Source of the DNA: Raffaelea ambrosiae
Taxonomy: Eukaryota > Ascomycota > Sordariomycetes > Ophiostomatales > Ophiostomataceae
Assembly: GCA_002778195.1 (NCBI GenBank)
Contig: PCDI01000006.1
Location: 1,121,950-1,185,949 of the forward strand
Reading direction: 5' to 3'
Length of the DNA: 64,000 nucleotides
The position numbers were made by a program, and so were the translations under genes. Below are positions 1 to 11,760 of this stretch, one piece after another (position 1 is the first letter of the stretch; every line of letters starts with the position of its first letter). The notes under the pieces are model-generated. The model saw only the letters and a program-made list of their open reading frames with translations, was not told where the DNA came from and did no database searches.

Positions 1-77
1 CTCTGCTTTTTATTTCTTGCGGACTGTCTTTTGCTGATCTCTCACTCTCTGCCTTCTTTCCGTGCTCTCTTGACAGG

Positions 78-815
78 ATGGATAAAAGTTCTCAAGGCAA
101 AGGCGCGCCTGCTCCGCTTCCCGCCCCCGGAAGGAACATTCAACTTCCCATACGACAGACGCCCAAGTCTCCACAGTCCTCGCCGACTGAACACTCAGAG
201 CCAAAGAGTGCTATTGTGATACGGACACCATCTGGTGAACTCTTGCCGCTTTCAGAACCGTCGCGGCCCAAACCCGCCAAAGCTGCCGAGCCTGCCAAAG
301 CTGCCGAGCCTGCCAAAGCTGCCGAGCCTTCTGGATCTACGGGAACGCCCACACCTTGCAATTTCCCACTTCCAGAAGACCATACGGGCTTTTCTCGCAC
401 ACGTGCCACTCGTCGCCGTAACTCTTATACGCATTATTCCAACGTGCACTCCCCCGCCGTACCTTATTTTCCTCACACACCCACCTATCGTCCCGCTGCG
501 CAGCCTCCCACCACACCACCCTATCAAAACTTTCCTCCAACTGCTTTTGCACTGAGATCTTCTCGCACACCTACCTACCAGCCTCCTTCTCATTTGCCCT
601 TATATCTGCCCGGCTTTTCTTCTGCTCCTCACCCAAGCCCCGCCCTACACAACTCGTCATCTGTCAATCAAAGGAAGGGGCCCGCCATTATCATACAGAC
701 ACCAGCTGGCCAATGCTTGGACCTTGACGACTATCGCCGCACGCCAGAGCCTGCAGCCGCTCCCCAGGTCGGCCCCCCCACAATCCAAACCTCTCGCTTC
801 TCTTGTTTCTTTTGA
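78..815 (+). CDS. Pro/Ala-rich ORF, probably the N-terminal part of the downstream RBR ligase gene
   Basis: A 245-codon frame rich in Pro, Ser and Ala. It carries three exact 18-bp tandem units encoding AKAAEP (about 275-328) and two related short motifs, AIVIRTPSGE and AIIIQTPAGQ, near residues 45 and 205. I recognise no domain. The bases before 78 look like the end of an intron (pyrimidine-rich, TTGACAG at about 70-76), so earlier exons may lie outside the window. The ORF overlaps the frame of the RBR ligase, which is open from 724, in the same direction and offset by one base at a run of seven C (773-779). No good GT-AG intron joins the two frames. Either this is the ligase N-terminus with a frameshift or base-call error, or a separate short protein. 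Confidence 0.45.
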   Translation: MDKSSQGKGAPAPLPAPGRNIQLPIRQTPKSPQSSPTEHSEPKSAIVIRTPSGELLPLSEPSRPKPAKAAEPAKAAEPAKAAEPSGSTGTPTPCNFPLPEDHTGFSRTRATRRRNSYTHYSNVHSPAVPYFPHTPTYRPAAQPPTTPPYQNFPPTAFALRSSRTPTYQPPSHLPLYLPGFSSAPHPSPALHNSSSVNQRKGPAIIIQTPAGQCLDLDDYRRTPEPAAAPQVGPPTIQTSRFSCFF

Positions 816-876
816 AGAATCCACTGCTGACACCTATGCGTATACTCTTGCAGGACCCAACCTCCCCACACAACTA

Positions 877-2651
877 ATGGTGGCCATGGGATTACGGGTC
901 AAGATGGTGGCCCCCGAACCAGACGTCAATTTTCAGGATTTTGTCGACTTCCAGCCCGATGTTAGCAAGGATGCCCAGACGGCTTGCACGATAGCCGTCT
1001 TGACCATGTTTCCCGATATATGCCCGAATTACTTGCAAACGAAAAGCGAAGCCCTCGGATTTGACTACGAATCCGTCGTGTCCAGCATTCTCGACGAGGT
1101 GGAAGACGGCAGACAGTACCCGAAGCGCCAGGACCACAAGAGAAAGAGATCCAGCAGAGATAACTGGAATTCCAGCGGTACGCATTTCGATATTCAGAAT
1201 GAAGACGATGATGAAGACGACGACAATGACACTGAAGGGAGAGCTTTGCGGAGATATGCCAGCGACGACCGTCGTGCCGAGAAGAAGCCATCCGAGTACC
1301 AAAAGTTGTCCAGAACCCTCTTCCAGCAGATCTTCGGCTTCATACCGCATAAGTACATCTGCATTATCTTGAAGGAGCACGGAGGCTGTCTTCTCCTAGC
1401 CGTCCTGGCCACCGATTCCCGTCTTCACGCCGATGATTTTGAGCCCCTGCCCTTTGCGTTCAAGAAGTCCAAGACCAAGATGATTCCAGCGTACCAGGAC
1501 GACGAGATCGACAAGACCATCAGGGAGGAAGTGTCCGTGACAAAGAAGGACGTTTTGGAAGAGTTTCGCGCAGCCCGCATTATCGTGCGCCTGCGAAAGC
1601 TGAAGAGAGATGCCCAGAAGCAGCGGGAACTTGAAGACCTTCTCAATTTCCAAAAGGCCCAGTCCGAGGGAACTGTCCAGGAGTGCGAGTGCTGTTTTAC
1701 CGATTGTGCCTTGAACCGGATGGTGCATTGTGACGGCTCTACCTTTCACGTAAGCCCATATTGAGAAACTGCACTTCACTTTCTATTTCTCAAGAAAAAA
1801 AAAAGTAAATACTAACACAGCAAGTGGTTCTGCAAAGACTGCTGTAAACAGATGACCTCAAACCAGATTGGCCTCTCTAAATACAGCCTGAACTGTATGT
1901 CTATGGATGGTTGCCTGGCTGGATTCTCGCACGAGCAGCAGGGGCTGTTTCTTGACAGCAAGTCGAGGGTGGCCCTGGACCGGATTGAACAGGAGCACAT
2001 CCTGCGTGTCGCCGGTATCGAGAACTTGGAGACGTGTCCGTTCTGCCCCTTTGCTGCAGAGTACCCTCCAGTCGAGGTGAATAAGGAGTTCCGTTGCCAG
2101 AACCCGACCTGCGAGGAAGTTAGCTGCCGTCTCTGTAGAAAGATAACACACATCCCAAAAACCTGTGAAGAGGCTGCCAGAGACAATGGCCTGTCTGCTC
2201 GCCTCGCCATTGAAGAAGCCATGTCACTGGCCATGATTCGCACCTGCAACAAGTGTGAGTTCTTTCTGTATTCATTGTGCTTGGTTCGTCCGCGTTGATT
2301 CATCAGCTCACCAACTCTTCCGCAGGCGGTACTCCGTTTATCAAGGATCTTGGCTGCAACAAGATGACCTGCAGTCGACCTGGATGTGGAAATGTGCAGT
2401 GCTATGTCTGCCACAAGTCGTGCAACTACGAGCATTTTAACGACACCTCGCGCGGCGGAAAGACAGGCAATTGTCCACTGTTTGAGAGCGCCGAACAGCG
2501 GCACGAAGACGAAGTCAAAGAGGCCGAAGAGCGGGCCCGCAAGGAGGTGACCAAGAATAACCCCGGCCTAGATGAGAACCTGCTCAAGATCAACGTCTCA
2601 ACACAAGTTCTCGAGGATGATAAGCGGCGGAAAGAGGCTGCGCAGCGTTAG
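877..2651 (+). CDS. RBR-type (RING-IBR-RING) E3 ubiquitin ligase, RNF216-like
   Basis: Exons about 877-1749, 1825-2254 and 2326-2651 give about 542 residues from ATG 877; the frame is open back to ATG 724. Intron 1 (GTAAGC; branch ACTAAC at 1811) joins FH to WFC inside RING1. Intron 2 splits the Cys codon of CNKC. RING1 is ECECCFTDC...HWFCKDCC, the IBR is CPFC...CQNPTC...CRLC, and RING2 is CNKCGTPF...GCNKMTC...CYVCH. By family knowledge the Cys in GCNKM is the ubiquitin-thioester catalytic Cys, and it is present. RBR ligases pass ubiquitin from E2 through this Cys to a substrate; the substrate here is unknown. An acidic stretch (about residues 108-124) and a basic C-terminal coiled coil flank the module. 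The start is uncertain because of the upstream ORF. Confidence 0.87.
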
Positions 2652-3093
2652 AGGGAGAAGAGTCATGTGATGCCGACCATTGGCAAGTCTTCTTTTGTTC
2701 GATTGTTTTGTCTTTATATGTGTCTTTCCTTTTCCATTTCTTGACTTGCTCGGTTTGGTGTTTGGAGAGAGCGTCTTGCATTTACGGATACAGACGGCGG
2801 CAGTTACAGGAGATGCAAGGACACAATGATGATGCATGAGTTTTCAGAAGAGGAGTATTCTAGTTGCCAGGTCCATCTTTACTACTTGGGCTTGGGATTC
2901 GTATGTAGTCATAATATACCCTGGAATTTTGCATAAAAGATTGAATGATGTCCTTTAAAACACGCTTTCATAATATCAGTATTTGTACACCGTGATGTGG
3001 TAAAAAGTCACGAACACCGAACCAGTCACAAACTCATCTAAGCTGAATCAGTTACACACACACACACACACACACAAATCCTACACCCCATGT
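2652..3093. other. Intergenic, convergent 3' ends
   Basis: Lies between the RBR ligase (+) and the Dcc1-like gene (-), both transcribed toward it. It holds their 3' UTRs and an (AC)n microsatellite at 3054-3076. I see no gene. Confidence 0.7.
3054..3076. repeat. (AC)n microsatellite
   Basis: Uninterrupted AC dinucleotides just downstream of the Dcc1-like stop codon. Confidence 0.95.
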
Positions 3094-3610
3094 CTACCGA
3101 GTACGTCCAAACTTTTCGTGCCACCGGCCCCGTGCTGGTGCAGCAGCCGACTTGCCTGCGTCGGCGGCTGCTTTGGCATCGTCGGCTTTCCCTCCTTTGG
3201 CAGCTGCATCCACAGCCGCCCCCTTCTCTTCCACCAGCTCGACTGTCTCATGGAGAGTCGCCACGGCCGCGAAGCCGGCCTGAGGGCTGTCTTCTGACAC
3301 GGCGCCTGTCGCCGACAGCAGAATCATCGCATTGGATGTATTTTTCTGGCGCAGCGCATAGACCTTGCCCTGGGTGGTGCGCAGGCGAGCAAGGCCGGCA
3401 GAGTCCGATTCTAGGGACCATCTAATAGATGTAAAAGTCAGCGGAGGCACCCAATCAGGGGCACAGGCAGATCGAGTCAAACGGCTTCGATCCGGCTACT
3501 TACGGTCCACCTCCTTCAACGAGCTCGGGCGGCAGCTCCAGAAGGCGGTACCCGATACCATTCAAGGCATGGGTGACGGGAATGCCCGACGTTGTATCTT
3601 GTGAAGGCAT
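3094..3610 (-). CDS. Dcc1-like protein, N-terminal domain only
   Basis: Complement of exons 3504-3610 and 3094-3421, 144 residues. The intron (3422-3503) has donor GTAAGT, branch GCTGAC and acceptor TTAG, and joins LVEGGGP to WSLESD in frame. YRLLELPPEL near residue 24 and KVYALRQKNTSNAMILLSA near residue 65 resemble the start of Dcc1 (sister chromatid cohesion subunit of the Ctf18 clamp loader): LLELxP, then KTYxL..TSN.L. Dcc1 of yeast and animals is about 360-400 residues with winged-helix domains at the C-terminus; here the protein ends in an Ala/Lys/Asp-rich tail and WHEKFGRTR. No continuation is visible downstream. It may be a short fungal form, a different protein sharing the N-terminal fold, or a truncation. 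Confidence 0.68.
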
Positions 3611-3776
3611 GGCATGCGTTTTTGAGAGTGTCGTGCCCCGTGGGTGGATGTACGGGAGACGTTGAGTTGGCCGGCGATGAGATTCGGCGATTTTAGAGAA
3701 TGCCCCGCTTCGGACATAGTTCCCACGACACGCCGTAGTGTTAGAACACCACAATTGGAGACAACCTCAAACTCCA

Positions 3777-3802
3777 ACACACACACACACACACACACAC
3801 AC
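3777..3802. repeat. (AC)n microsatellite
   Basis: AC dinucleotides in the upstream region of the Dcc1-like gene. Confidence 0.95.
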
Positions 3803-5390
3803 CACAGCTATTTACTTGTTAACAGAGTTGCTCTTTTCTTTGCGGAACTCCATTGAATCACTGCCAATCGTATCAAATATGCCCACCTCACAGCTTTGCG
3901 CGTTCACGTGTTGTGCTCTCAATATATGTACGTAGCCGTCTGCAAGAATGGGAAGATATCGCGATTTCCACGCAGTTCGTGGTCAAACAAAGAGCCCCCC
4001 ACAACATCTACCCTCCTTTACGGTATATACATCCACCTTCGATTCGTCCAAACTCAGTCGATTCCGGGTAACTCTTGTTTCGAATAGAGAGCGAGGAGGG
4101 CTCTGGACCCGGTTCCGTGCTCCGTTATGTATACAGACATATGTAGCTACAGAGGGAGGGGCGCTAAACCGGAACACTAGCGCGTTTGCTATTTTTGTTT
4201 CACTGTGTTTTTTGGGGTGCTTCCAGTGTTGTTTGGGGGATTTCTTGTTTACTTTTCGCGCGAAACGGACTAGATCGAACGCGGGGTCACCCGTCACTGG
4301 CGAATGGGAGGAGTGGTTTATCTTTATTTGTTGCGACGCGTTCTTTCCGCTTTGGAGCAAGGAGAGTACTGCAGAAAAAAAAAGGATACACAAAAGGAAA
4401 GAGCACAGAGGGCAGGAAGCAAGGAGGACGGCAGAATACACAGTAGACCAAAATAATAAACAAGTGGAAGGATAGCTTCGTATTGCGATCAACTGGCCAT
4501 TGGGTTGGATTGGCCAGCCGAACAGAGCTGGCAAATCCCAGACTCTTATTGCTGCTTTTAATCGTTCTGGAAATTGTTCTCGCATGTTCAGGCGGCCGCA
4601 TACGAGGCCGGCCAAGGTACACCTGAGCTATAGCTCAGAAACGAAACAAACGACTTCTTTTTTTGTTTCTCCTGTTGTCGTCTATTTTCTTTCCGTTCGT
4701 CTGTTCTTCCACGGCCACCGCCAGCGCCCTGCCTCCTCCTCTTGGCCCCCATCCTCCTTCTCTCCACCCCCCTTGCTCGTGTCCGTCGCGTCTTGCCACG
4801 CAAGGTCCGGCGCACACGACAAGGGACAGAAAGGAACACCCACTGGCTGGTGAAACAACCAACAACCCCGGTTCGAGAAAAAACAACGGCCACCAACAAA
4901 CAGCACGCAAAGAGCGAGAAAGAAACCACGCGCCCACATCTCTCTTTCTTTCCCACCGTATCTCTCTGCCGTCAGCTCCACCCCGCGGACCGCATGTTTA
5001 CCTGAAAGGGGGCCCGACCCACAACTTTGGTTGGCTCTTGCTTGGGTCCTGCCTTGTCGTCTGGGCTGAACAAACTTTGCTGTGGGACTCGGGCAATCCT
5101 CAGCCATTCGCCGCCATCCTCGACCGTGCCCTCGACCTCCCTTGACCGCCCGTCCGCTCTTTCTCGACCTCTCGCGACCTCCCCTTCCCTCCCTCCTCTC
5201 CTCTCGACCACCGCATCGCCAACCCATTCCGTCGACTGGCTCTGAGGCGTCGACAGGTCAAACCATCTCTCGTCGTCGTCGTCCTCACCTCTCCTCACCT
5301 CTCCTCACCTCTCCTCTCGTCTCGTTTCGTCTCGTCTCTTCCTTTCTTTTCTCCGCGACCTTGTTTTCCGTTCTTCGCCCACGCACCCGT

Positions 5391-5408
5391 CCCCCCCCCC
5401 CCCCCCCC
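5391..5408. repeat. Homopolymer C18
   Basis: Eighteen C in a row in the putative leader of the Bud3-like gene; the exact length may be a base-call uncertainty. Confidence 0.9.
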
Positions 5409-5433
5409 TCCGGGGCATGCTGCCCGTCTAGCC

Positions 5434-6360
5434 ATGGTGCGCGTCACCGAAGAGCTGGCCCTCTCGCCAGAGGCCGTCACGCTCTACTATGCAAGCGATC
5501 CTCTGCTCGGCCACCTCCCCGTGCTCGCCTTCCACGGCCCGTCTACGACAGCCAACTTCACCCACAACAGCTCCCGCATCCAGGTCCACATCTACTCGCC
5601 CGCCGGCTTCCAGTCGTTCCCGCGCCTCACCATCTCGCCCAATTCACCGTTTTACAGCGTCGTCCACCACCTGCCGCGCGAGTTCCAGGGCGACGAGATC
5701 TGCCGCGGCCTCGCCTTTGCCCTGTACAAGTACTTCTCCGACCTCTCCGATGCCGTCAAGACCTACCTCCGCAACCAATATCCCACCACCCGCGGTCGCC
5801 GTCCAGGCTCGGCCCCGGCCCTCTTTGGCGAGCAGCATGCCGCCGACCTCGCCAAGGCCATGGCGCGTGCCGACGACAACGTGACTCCCGAGCTGATTCG
5901 CGTCCTCGAGGCTGCCCTGCAGACCCAGCACATCAGCAATCTCGACCTCGACTTTGTCCTGCCGCCCGGGTCAGTCTCCGCTCTGCGGCCCGAGGACCTG
6001 GAGGGCGGTGGTGCCGGCGGCGACAGCAACATGGACGACGTGGAGGACGACGACGTGCTCCTCGATCCCACATTGCGCCAGTACGACCCAGCATACCTGC
6101 CCCTCGTCAAGCTGTTTGGCGAGCCGGTCTTTCTGCCGACATCCAAGCTGCGCCGCGCGCCATCGCGGCCCAGCTCGCTCAACCACCGCAGCAAATCCTT
6201 CACCAAGGACCAGAAGGTTGGACTGCGCCGGCAGATGGGCGAGCTGGTCGACACGGAAGAGCGCTACGTGCTCAAGCTCAACGAGCTGGTCAAGCACATT
6301 GCCGACGACTACCGGCAACACCAGGCAAGACAGCGAGGAAGCAACCCCGACGGCCTGGAG

Positions 6361-6391
<31 letters not shown>

Positions 6392-9300
6392 GCAGCAGCA
6401 GCAACAACAACCCAGAAAACCTAGAGGGTCTCGAGGGTCTGTTCCCGCGCTGTGCGGACCGCATCCTCCAGGTCAACTCGGCCTTCATGCAGGACCTGCG
6501 GCGCGTCATGGACGACACCGAGGAAGATGCCGTGCGCGATCTCGACGTCCCGTACACATTCGGCTCGTCGTCATCGCGCACAACCATGCTCAGCGTGCAC
6601 ACAGCTGGCGGCGGCGGCGGCGGAGGAGGCTCGACACGTGCCAAGGATCCTAGCGGTGCCCTGGCCATGGCCAAGACCTTCCTCGAATGGTTCCCCAAGT
6701 TCACCGACTGCTACCAGGACTACATTCGCGCCAGCCAGCACTTCCCACAGCTGCTCAACAGCCTCATGGACAGCCAGTCCAGCTTCCGCGACCGCATCGT
6801 CCAGTCTACCGGCGAGCAGGCCCTGCGCTCCATCCTCATCGAGCCTGTCCAGCGCCTGCCGCGCTACAGTCTCTTCATCGACCAGATCGTCGGCTGTCTG
6901 CCCATCACCCACCCGGCTCTGCAGCTGATGCTCCGCGCTCGCGACATTATCACCAACATCTGCTCCATGGACGATCCGCTGCAGGACAAGCCGCAGGTCA
7001 CCAACCGGCTGCGCAGCATGGTCGAGTGCTGGCCAGTCGACCTCGAGCCACAGGGACGCCTGGTTCTGGCCACCGACTTTATCGAGCTGGCCGCACCATA
7101 CGATGCCGATGCTCTGGCGATAGCCGGCGGCATGCAGGACCACCGGGCTGGGTTATTTCTGCTGTTCAGCGACTGCCTGGTCATGGTCAAGAAGAAGGCT
7201 GGCTCAACCCTGACCGGCCGCGACCTGCTGCGCGAGATTGACAAGCCGTCGCCGGCCGGTCTGTTGGCATCCATGACCAATGCGGCCGGCGGCCCCGGCG
7301 CCTACGATTTTGCGTTCAGTGGGTGGCACCAGCTGGCCGACGTGCGCTTCACCGAGTCCGCCGACAGCCGGCTGGTGTGGATGACGTCGACGCAGGAGAT
7401 GCGCGGCGCCCATGCCGGCGGCGAGTATGTCAGCAGCAGCAAGGCCATCACGTCGCGCTGCTTTGTCCTGCAGGAGGCTTCCGAGGGCAAGGCCGTGCGC
7501 TGGACCGAGGACCTGGTGAAAGCCCGCATCGAGGGTCGCTTCTCCGAGACCGAGCGGGAGAACGCGCCCGTCTGGACCCTCCGGTCGGGCCGCATGCTGC
7601 CCGAGACTGCCGGCATCCACCATAACATGGGCCTGCACGCGGCTGTGTTCCCCGAGGCGGCCGAGGAGCTGGTCGAGGGCCGTCGCGAGCCTGCGCCCAT
7701 CCGCGTCGTGCTCGACAACCACAAGGGCACCAAGGGCGCCCCTGTCGGCCACTATGGCGTGGAGATTGTCGTGGAGGTGCGCACCGACGTGGTGGCCCGG
7801 ACGAGCAGCAGCAGCCGCGGTAGCTATGGCGACAGCCACGAGAACGGGCGGCGGCTGTTGATGAACACGGTTGGTTTGAACGGGAAACGGTACACGGATG
7901 ACATTGCCCTCGAGGACTTTTTGCCGACACTATCTAGACGAAGTAAGTTCCCGTTAAGTTCCCGTGCTGTTCGAGTCATCTTCTTTGTTTTCCTTTGTTG
8001 TTGTTTCTTAGTGCGGCCTCTCCATGCTAACAGCCCGCCCCCCCTCACAGTCATCCAACTCACGAGCGTTCAGTTCAACACCAACAACCCCAAACTGGTC
8101 CCTGGCCTGGTGTCTTACCACACCAAGACACTCCGGTCCCTCAACTTCAACACCCGCAGCGAAAAGACGCGCTCATTCCTGGCCTCGTCGCCCGTCAAGC
8201 TGCTCTCCAGCTTCCTTGGTGGCAATGCCAGCAGCACCAGCTTGAACGAGAGCAGCCCATACAGCCCGACCAAGCAGCGGCCACTCTCCGTCCCCGGTAG
8301 TCTATCACGCGCGCCTGCCAACATGAGCACCACCAGCCTGGCGCGGCAAACAAGCAATGCAGAGGTGGCGTCACTGAGTGGCTCGATCCGCGACCGTGAC
8401 GCCGGTGGTCGTCTCGGGGTGGACTCGCGACCCGAGAACCCGCTTGTGCGTCTCGAGCAGACGTTCACCGGCTACGTTGCGGCGCTGCAGGCGCGCAAGG
8501 GCCAGTTCGTCGGCCGCACGCTGCTCAACCGCGGCTCCAGCACGGCCGACGAGCTGTCCATCAACCAGCTGTACAACAGGCTCAACGAGAGTCCCTATGA
8601 CTGGGAGTCCTCGTCCGACCTGCCGCCCGAGATCGTCTTTGCGGCCTTTGAAAAGTTCTCTCGCATCGCCTGGAAGGACCAGATGGGCACCATCATGACC
8701 ATCCAGTCGCTCGATGCTCTGCAGGAGCGCGCGGCCCGCAAGGTCCCCGGCGACTTTGGCGACTTTGTCAACTACCTGTTCACGGACATGGCACCACAGA
8801 ACCGCCGCGCCTTTACTGCCCTCATCAAGCTCCTCGCCGATCTGCTCGACGGCTGCAGCAACGACGGCGACCGCGGCGCTCTGACGCTGGCCTTTGCCGA
8901 GCTGCTCGTCGCAGACAGCGGCAGCGCCCACAACTACATCAACCTGCTGGACCGCCTCGTTGTCGACTGCGACCGCATCTTTGACGAGATCGGCTTTGGC
9001 GCATCCGGCGGCTACTCGGGCTCTACCTCTGGATACGGTTCGGTCTCGGGCGGCTCTGTCTCGGCGCACTACGTGCGCGGCTCGGTGTACGAGTCTCTGA
9101 ACTCGACAAGCCGCAGCCAAAAGTCGGCCACTGGCTCTGTCACCTCCAACACGTCCTCGCTGCGGCGCAAGTTTGGCCTGGAGTCCTTGCTGCGCCAGAA
9201 CAGCACAAGCAGCAGCATCCGGGCCGGCGGCACCAGTGCCTTGGAAGCCATGGTAGGCGTCGGCAGTGGAATCGGGAACGGTGGCGCCGGAGGCTACGGC

Positions 9301-9776
9301 AGCAGCAGCATCAACAGCAGCGGCAACAATGACATGGAGCGCACGTCCATGTGGCGCCAGCTCAGCAAGCACCACCGGCACCCGGCCACGGGAGAGAGCT
9401 CGAGCTTGTCCAAAGCGACGTCGGCGGCTTTTCTGGGCCGTTCACGGTCCATCGACATGGGCCCCCAGATCAATGGGCTGTCGCCGTCGGCCGCAGCTAG
9501 CATGAACAGACTCGTCCGGCACCCAGGCTCGCGTGATCGGCCACCCGTGGCCGGCGCCTTTGACGACATCCACCGGCCGCCAAGCTCCCACCGGCCAACG
9601 AGCGCGCACCGTCCAACCAGCTCGCACCAGCTCGAGACGATTGGCGAGCCCGACATTATGAAAGAGGTGCCACCCACACCGGCGACTGGCGAGAAGAAGA
9701 AGAAGCGACGCAGCTCGCTATCGGATCTCAAGGTCCTGATGGCTGCAGCCACCCTCGAAGACGACACCAGCAGTGC

Positions 9777-9814
<38 letters not shown>

Positions 9815-11133
9815 ACAACAACCCGCTGCCGCCTGTGCCCTTGCGCACGACGAAGCCGACGTCGGAAAAGTTCAACTCGAGCCCGCGGGCTACCTCGCCG
9901 TCCAAGATCCCCATCAGCCCACAGTCATTGCACCTGCAACAGCAGCAGCAGCAGCAGCAGCAGAACCAGCAGTTGTCGTCGTCACAGCACGTGACACAGA
10001 GCATCCAGAGCTTGCTGCCGTCGCCCACGAAGCCGCCGCAGCAGAAAGAGAACATTGCTGACGCTGGCGGCCATGCCTCTGGCGGCCATGCCTCTCCCAC
10101 ACGGAAGGCATCCTCGCCTATCAAAGTGCACTCCTCACCAAAGCAGCTGTCCCCATCCAAACTGCCCGCGTCGTCCTCATTCTCGTCTTCGCCGCCAAAA
10201 CAGCCAGATTCTTTGGTCTCCTCTTCACCAGGCAAGCTCAAGCTGCCCGGCACGCCCACTACTGCCCCTTCCACCAAGCACACCCAAACTCCTCGCCATT
10301 CTCCATCGGCCTCGGTAGGTGCCCTAGGTGACCTGGCAACCACACCGAAGCTGGGCCATGCCAAGACGCTGTCCACGGGGTCGGGCATCCCGACACTGCG
10401 CACGTCACGCGGCGCGGGCACCGTGTTGTCGCCACCGGCCGCATCATCTGCCGCCGCTCTGGAGTCCCCCACGAGGCAACCAACACGGCACCATGGCCAA
10501 TCCGGCAACAGTCCGACCAAGTCCTCCATGCTGCTCTCTGCGCCATCGACGTCGGGCACGAGTACAGGCCAGCGGCTGCGTCTGCAGTCGCCGCAGAAAC
10601 TGCGCGAGCGTCTCCAAACGGAGAAGCGAGCCGTCGAGGAGGTCGACGAGTCGCTCAAGTCGGAGTTGTCTCGGATCTCCGAAGACATGGCACGGCTGAG
10701 CAGTGGACCGACTGGGACTACGTCAGCTAGCAGCAGCAGCGCCAGCACCGCCGAGCTAAGGAAGCTGACGGCAGCTGTGAAAGCTCTCGAGAACCGCCTA
10801 CCGCTGGCGACGCAGGCGCTGGCGGAGAAGCAGACGGCACTACAACAGGACATGGACGGAGCGGTTGCGGCGGCCGAGGCCAAAGTGCGGGCCATTGACC
10901 AGCTGTACCGGGAAGCCACAGCCGAGAACGAGCTGCTGTACGAAAAGTTCAATGTGGAGCTGGGCAAGATCGTGAAGGCCTTGAAGGGCAAGGGCCGTGA
11001 AGACAAGGAGGAGCTGGTGGCCAAGCTCAAGGACCAGAGCGAGGAGACGGCGCGGGTGAAGAAGGAGAACGCGCGGCTGCGGCGGGAAGCCGTCAGCCTG
11101 CGGACGCTGCTGAAAGGGGGGAACGCAGCGTAG
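5434..11133 (+). CDS. BUD3: Bud3-like Rho guanine nucleotide exchange factor
   Basis: Exons 5434-7942 and 8051-11133, 1863 residues. The intron has donor GTAAGT, branch GCTAAC and acceptor CACAG, joining RR to IIQLTSVQ; it is 108 bp and stop-free, so retention adds 36 residues. A conserved N-terminal region is followed by a Dbl-homology (DH) domain at about residues 266-510 and a PH-like strand region with CWPVDLEPQG and LFLLFSDCLVMVKK (about 530-590), which parallels CWPVEL...IFSDYV of yeast Bud3. A helical block at about 964-1150 resembles a RhoGAP fold; I cannot point to an arginine finger. Ser/Pro-rich disorder and a C-terminal coiled coil (about 1690-1860) follow. An N10 tract (about residues 310-320) sits inside DH; N/S and Q tracts lie near 9780-9960. 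In filamentous fungi Bud3 is reported as the Rho4 exchange factor at septation sites; that role is inferred. Confidence 0.82.
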
Positions 11134-11760
11134 CTTGGCTGAGCGCTGATTTTTGGGGGGCGACTTTGTGGGAAGAAGACCTAGCCTTGTGATGGTATTG
11201 TGAGGTGAAGGGCCAAAAAAAAATGACGAAACGAAAAGACAAGGCTGGATCCTTATTATTTTTTCCTTACTCACATTTTTCAATTCGTCCCTTTTTTTGT
11301 GTATATATAGATATATCCTTTTGGAGGAGGCGGGGGGGAGGGGTGATGACGAGGAGATATGGATTGGAACTGGTTTACGAAGGGGGCCATAAAAAAGAGA
11401 CGGGAGTACTGATCGGCGGACAATGGTGGACAAGACGATGGTGTGTGGATATCACGGTCTCATGAGATGTGCCAATGATTCCCCGAACTTGGGTTTTGCA
11501 CTTTCGGGGGTTTGATTTTTTGCATGCTGTTTGCATGGGTTTGTTTTCTGGCTTGGTTTTCATCCAAATGTATTTGTACGTCGAGCAGTTATGTCTGGGA
11601 TTTGTTCTATCAAAAAGATTTGCATGACAAAGAGACTAGTCCAGTGAGCTGTGCGAAAGGGTGATCAGAAAAGTCATTTGGAGGCCACAACCGTGCCGAG
11701 GGTCATTATCAAAATCGTTCATTCATCAATCATTTTATTTCTCTCTCGCCTGGGATCCCA
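11134..11760. other. Intergenic, convergent 3' ends
   Basis: Between the Bud3-like gene (+) and the Rev7 gene (-). AT-rich stretches and a TATATATAGATATAT tract near 11302 look like 3' UTR and poly(A) sequence. No gene seen. Confidence 0.65.

Larger units (their letters stand above)
3611..5433. other. Divergent promoter region and pyrimidine-rich leader
   Basis: About 1.8 kb between the Dcc1-like gene (-) and the Bud3-like gene (+). It holds an (AC)n tract at 3777-3802, then long C/T-rich stretches from about 4660 to 5430 (repeated ctctcctcac units near 5285-5315) ending in 18 C at 5391-5408, 25 bases before ATG 5434. Pyrimidine-rich leaders are common before fungal start codons. The ORFs here are low-complexity and I do not call them. 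Confidence 0.7.

Noticed and set aside
5082..6653. 523-codon plus ORF overlapping the Bud3-like start
   Set aside because: Out-of-frame shadow, very rich in Arg and Pro.
9294..11030. 578-codon minus ORF opposite the Bud3-like gene
   Set aside because: Shadow frame dominated by Ser, Cys and Leu runs complementary to Gln/Ser/Asn repeats.
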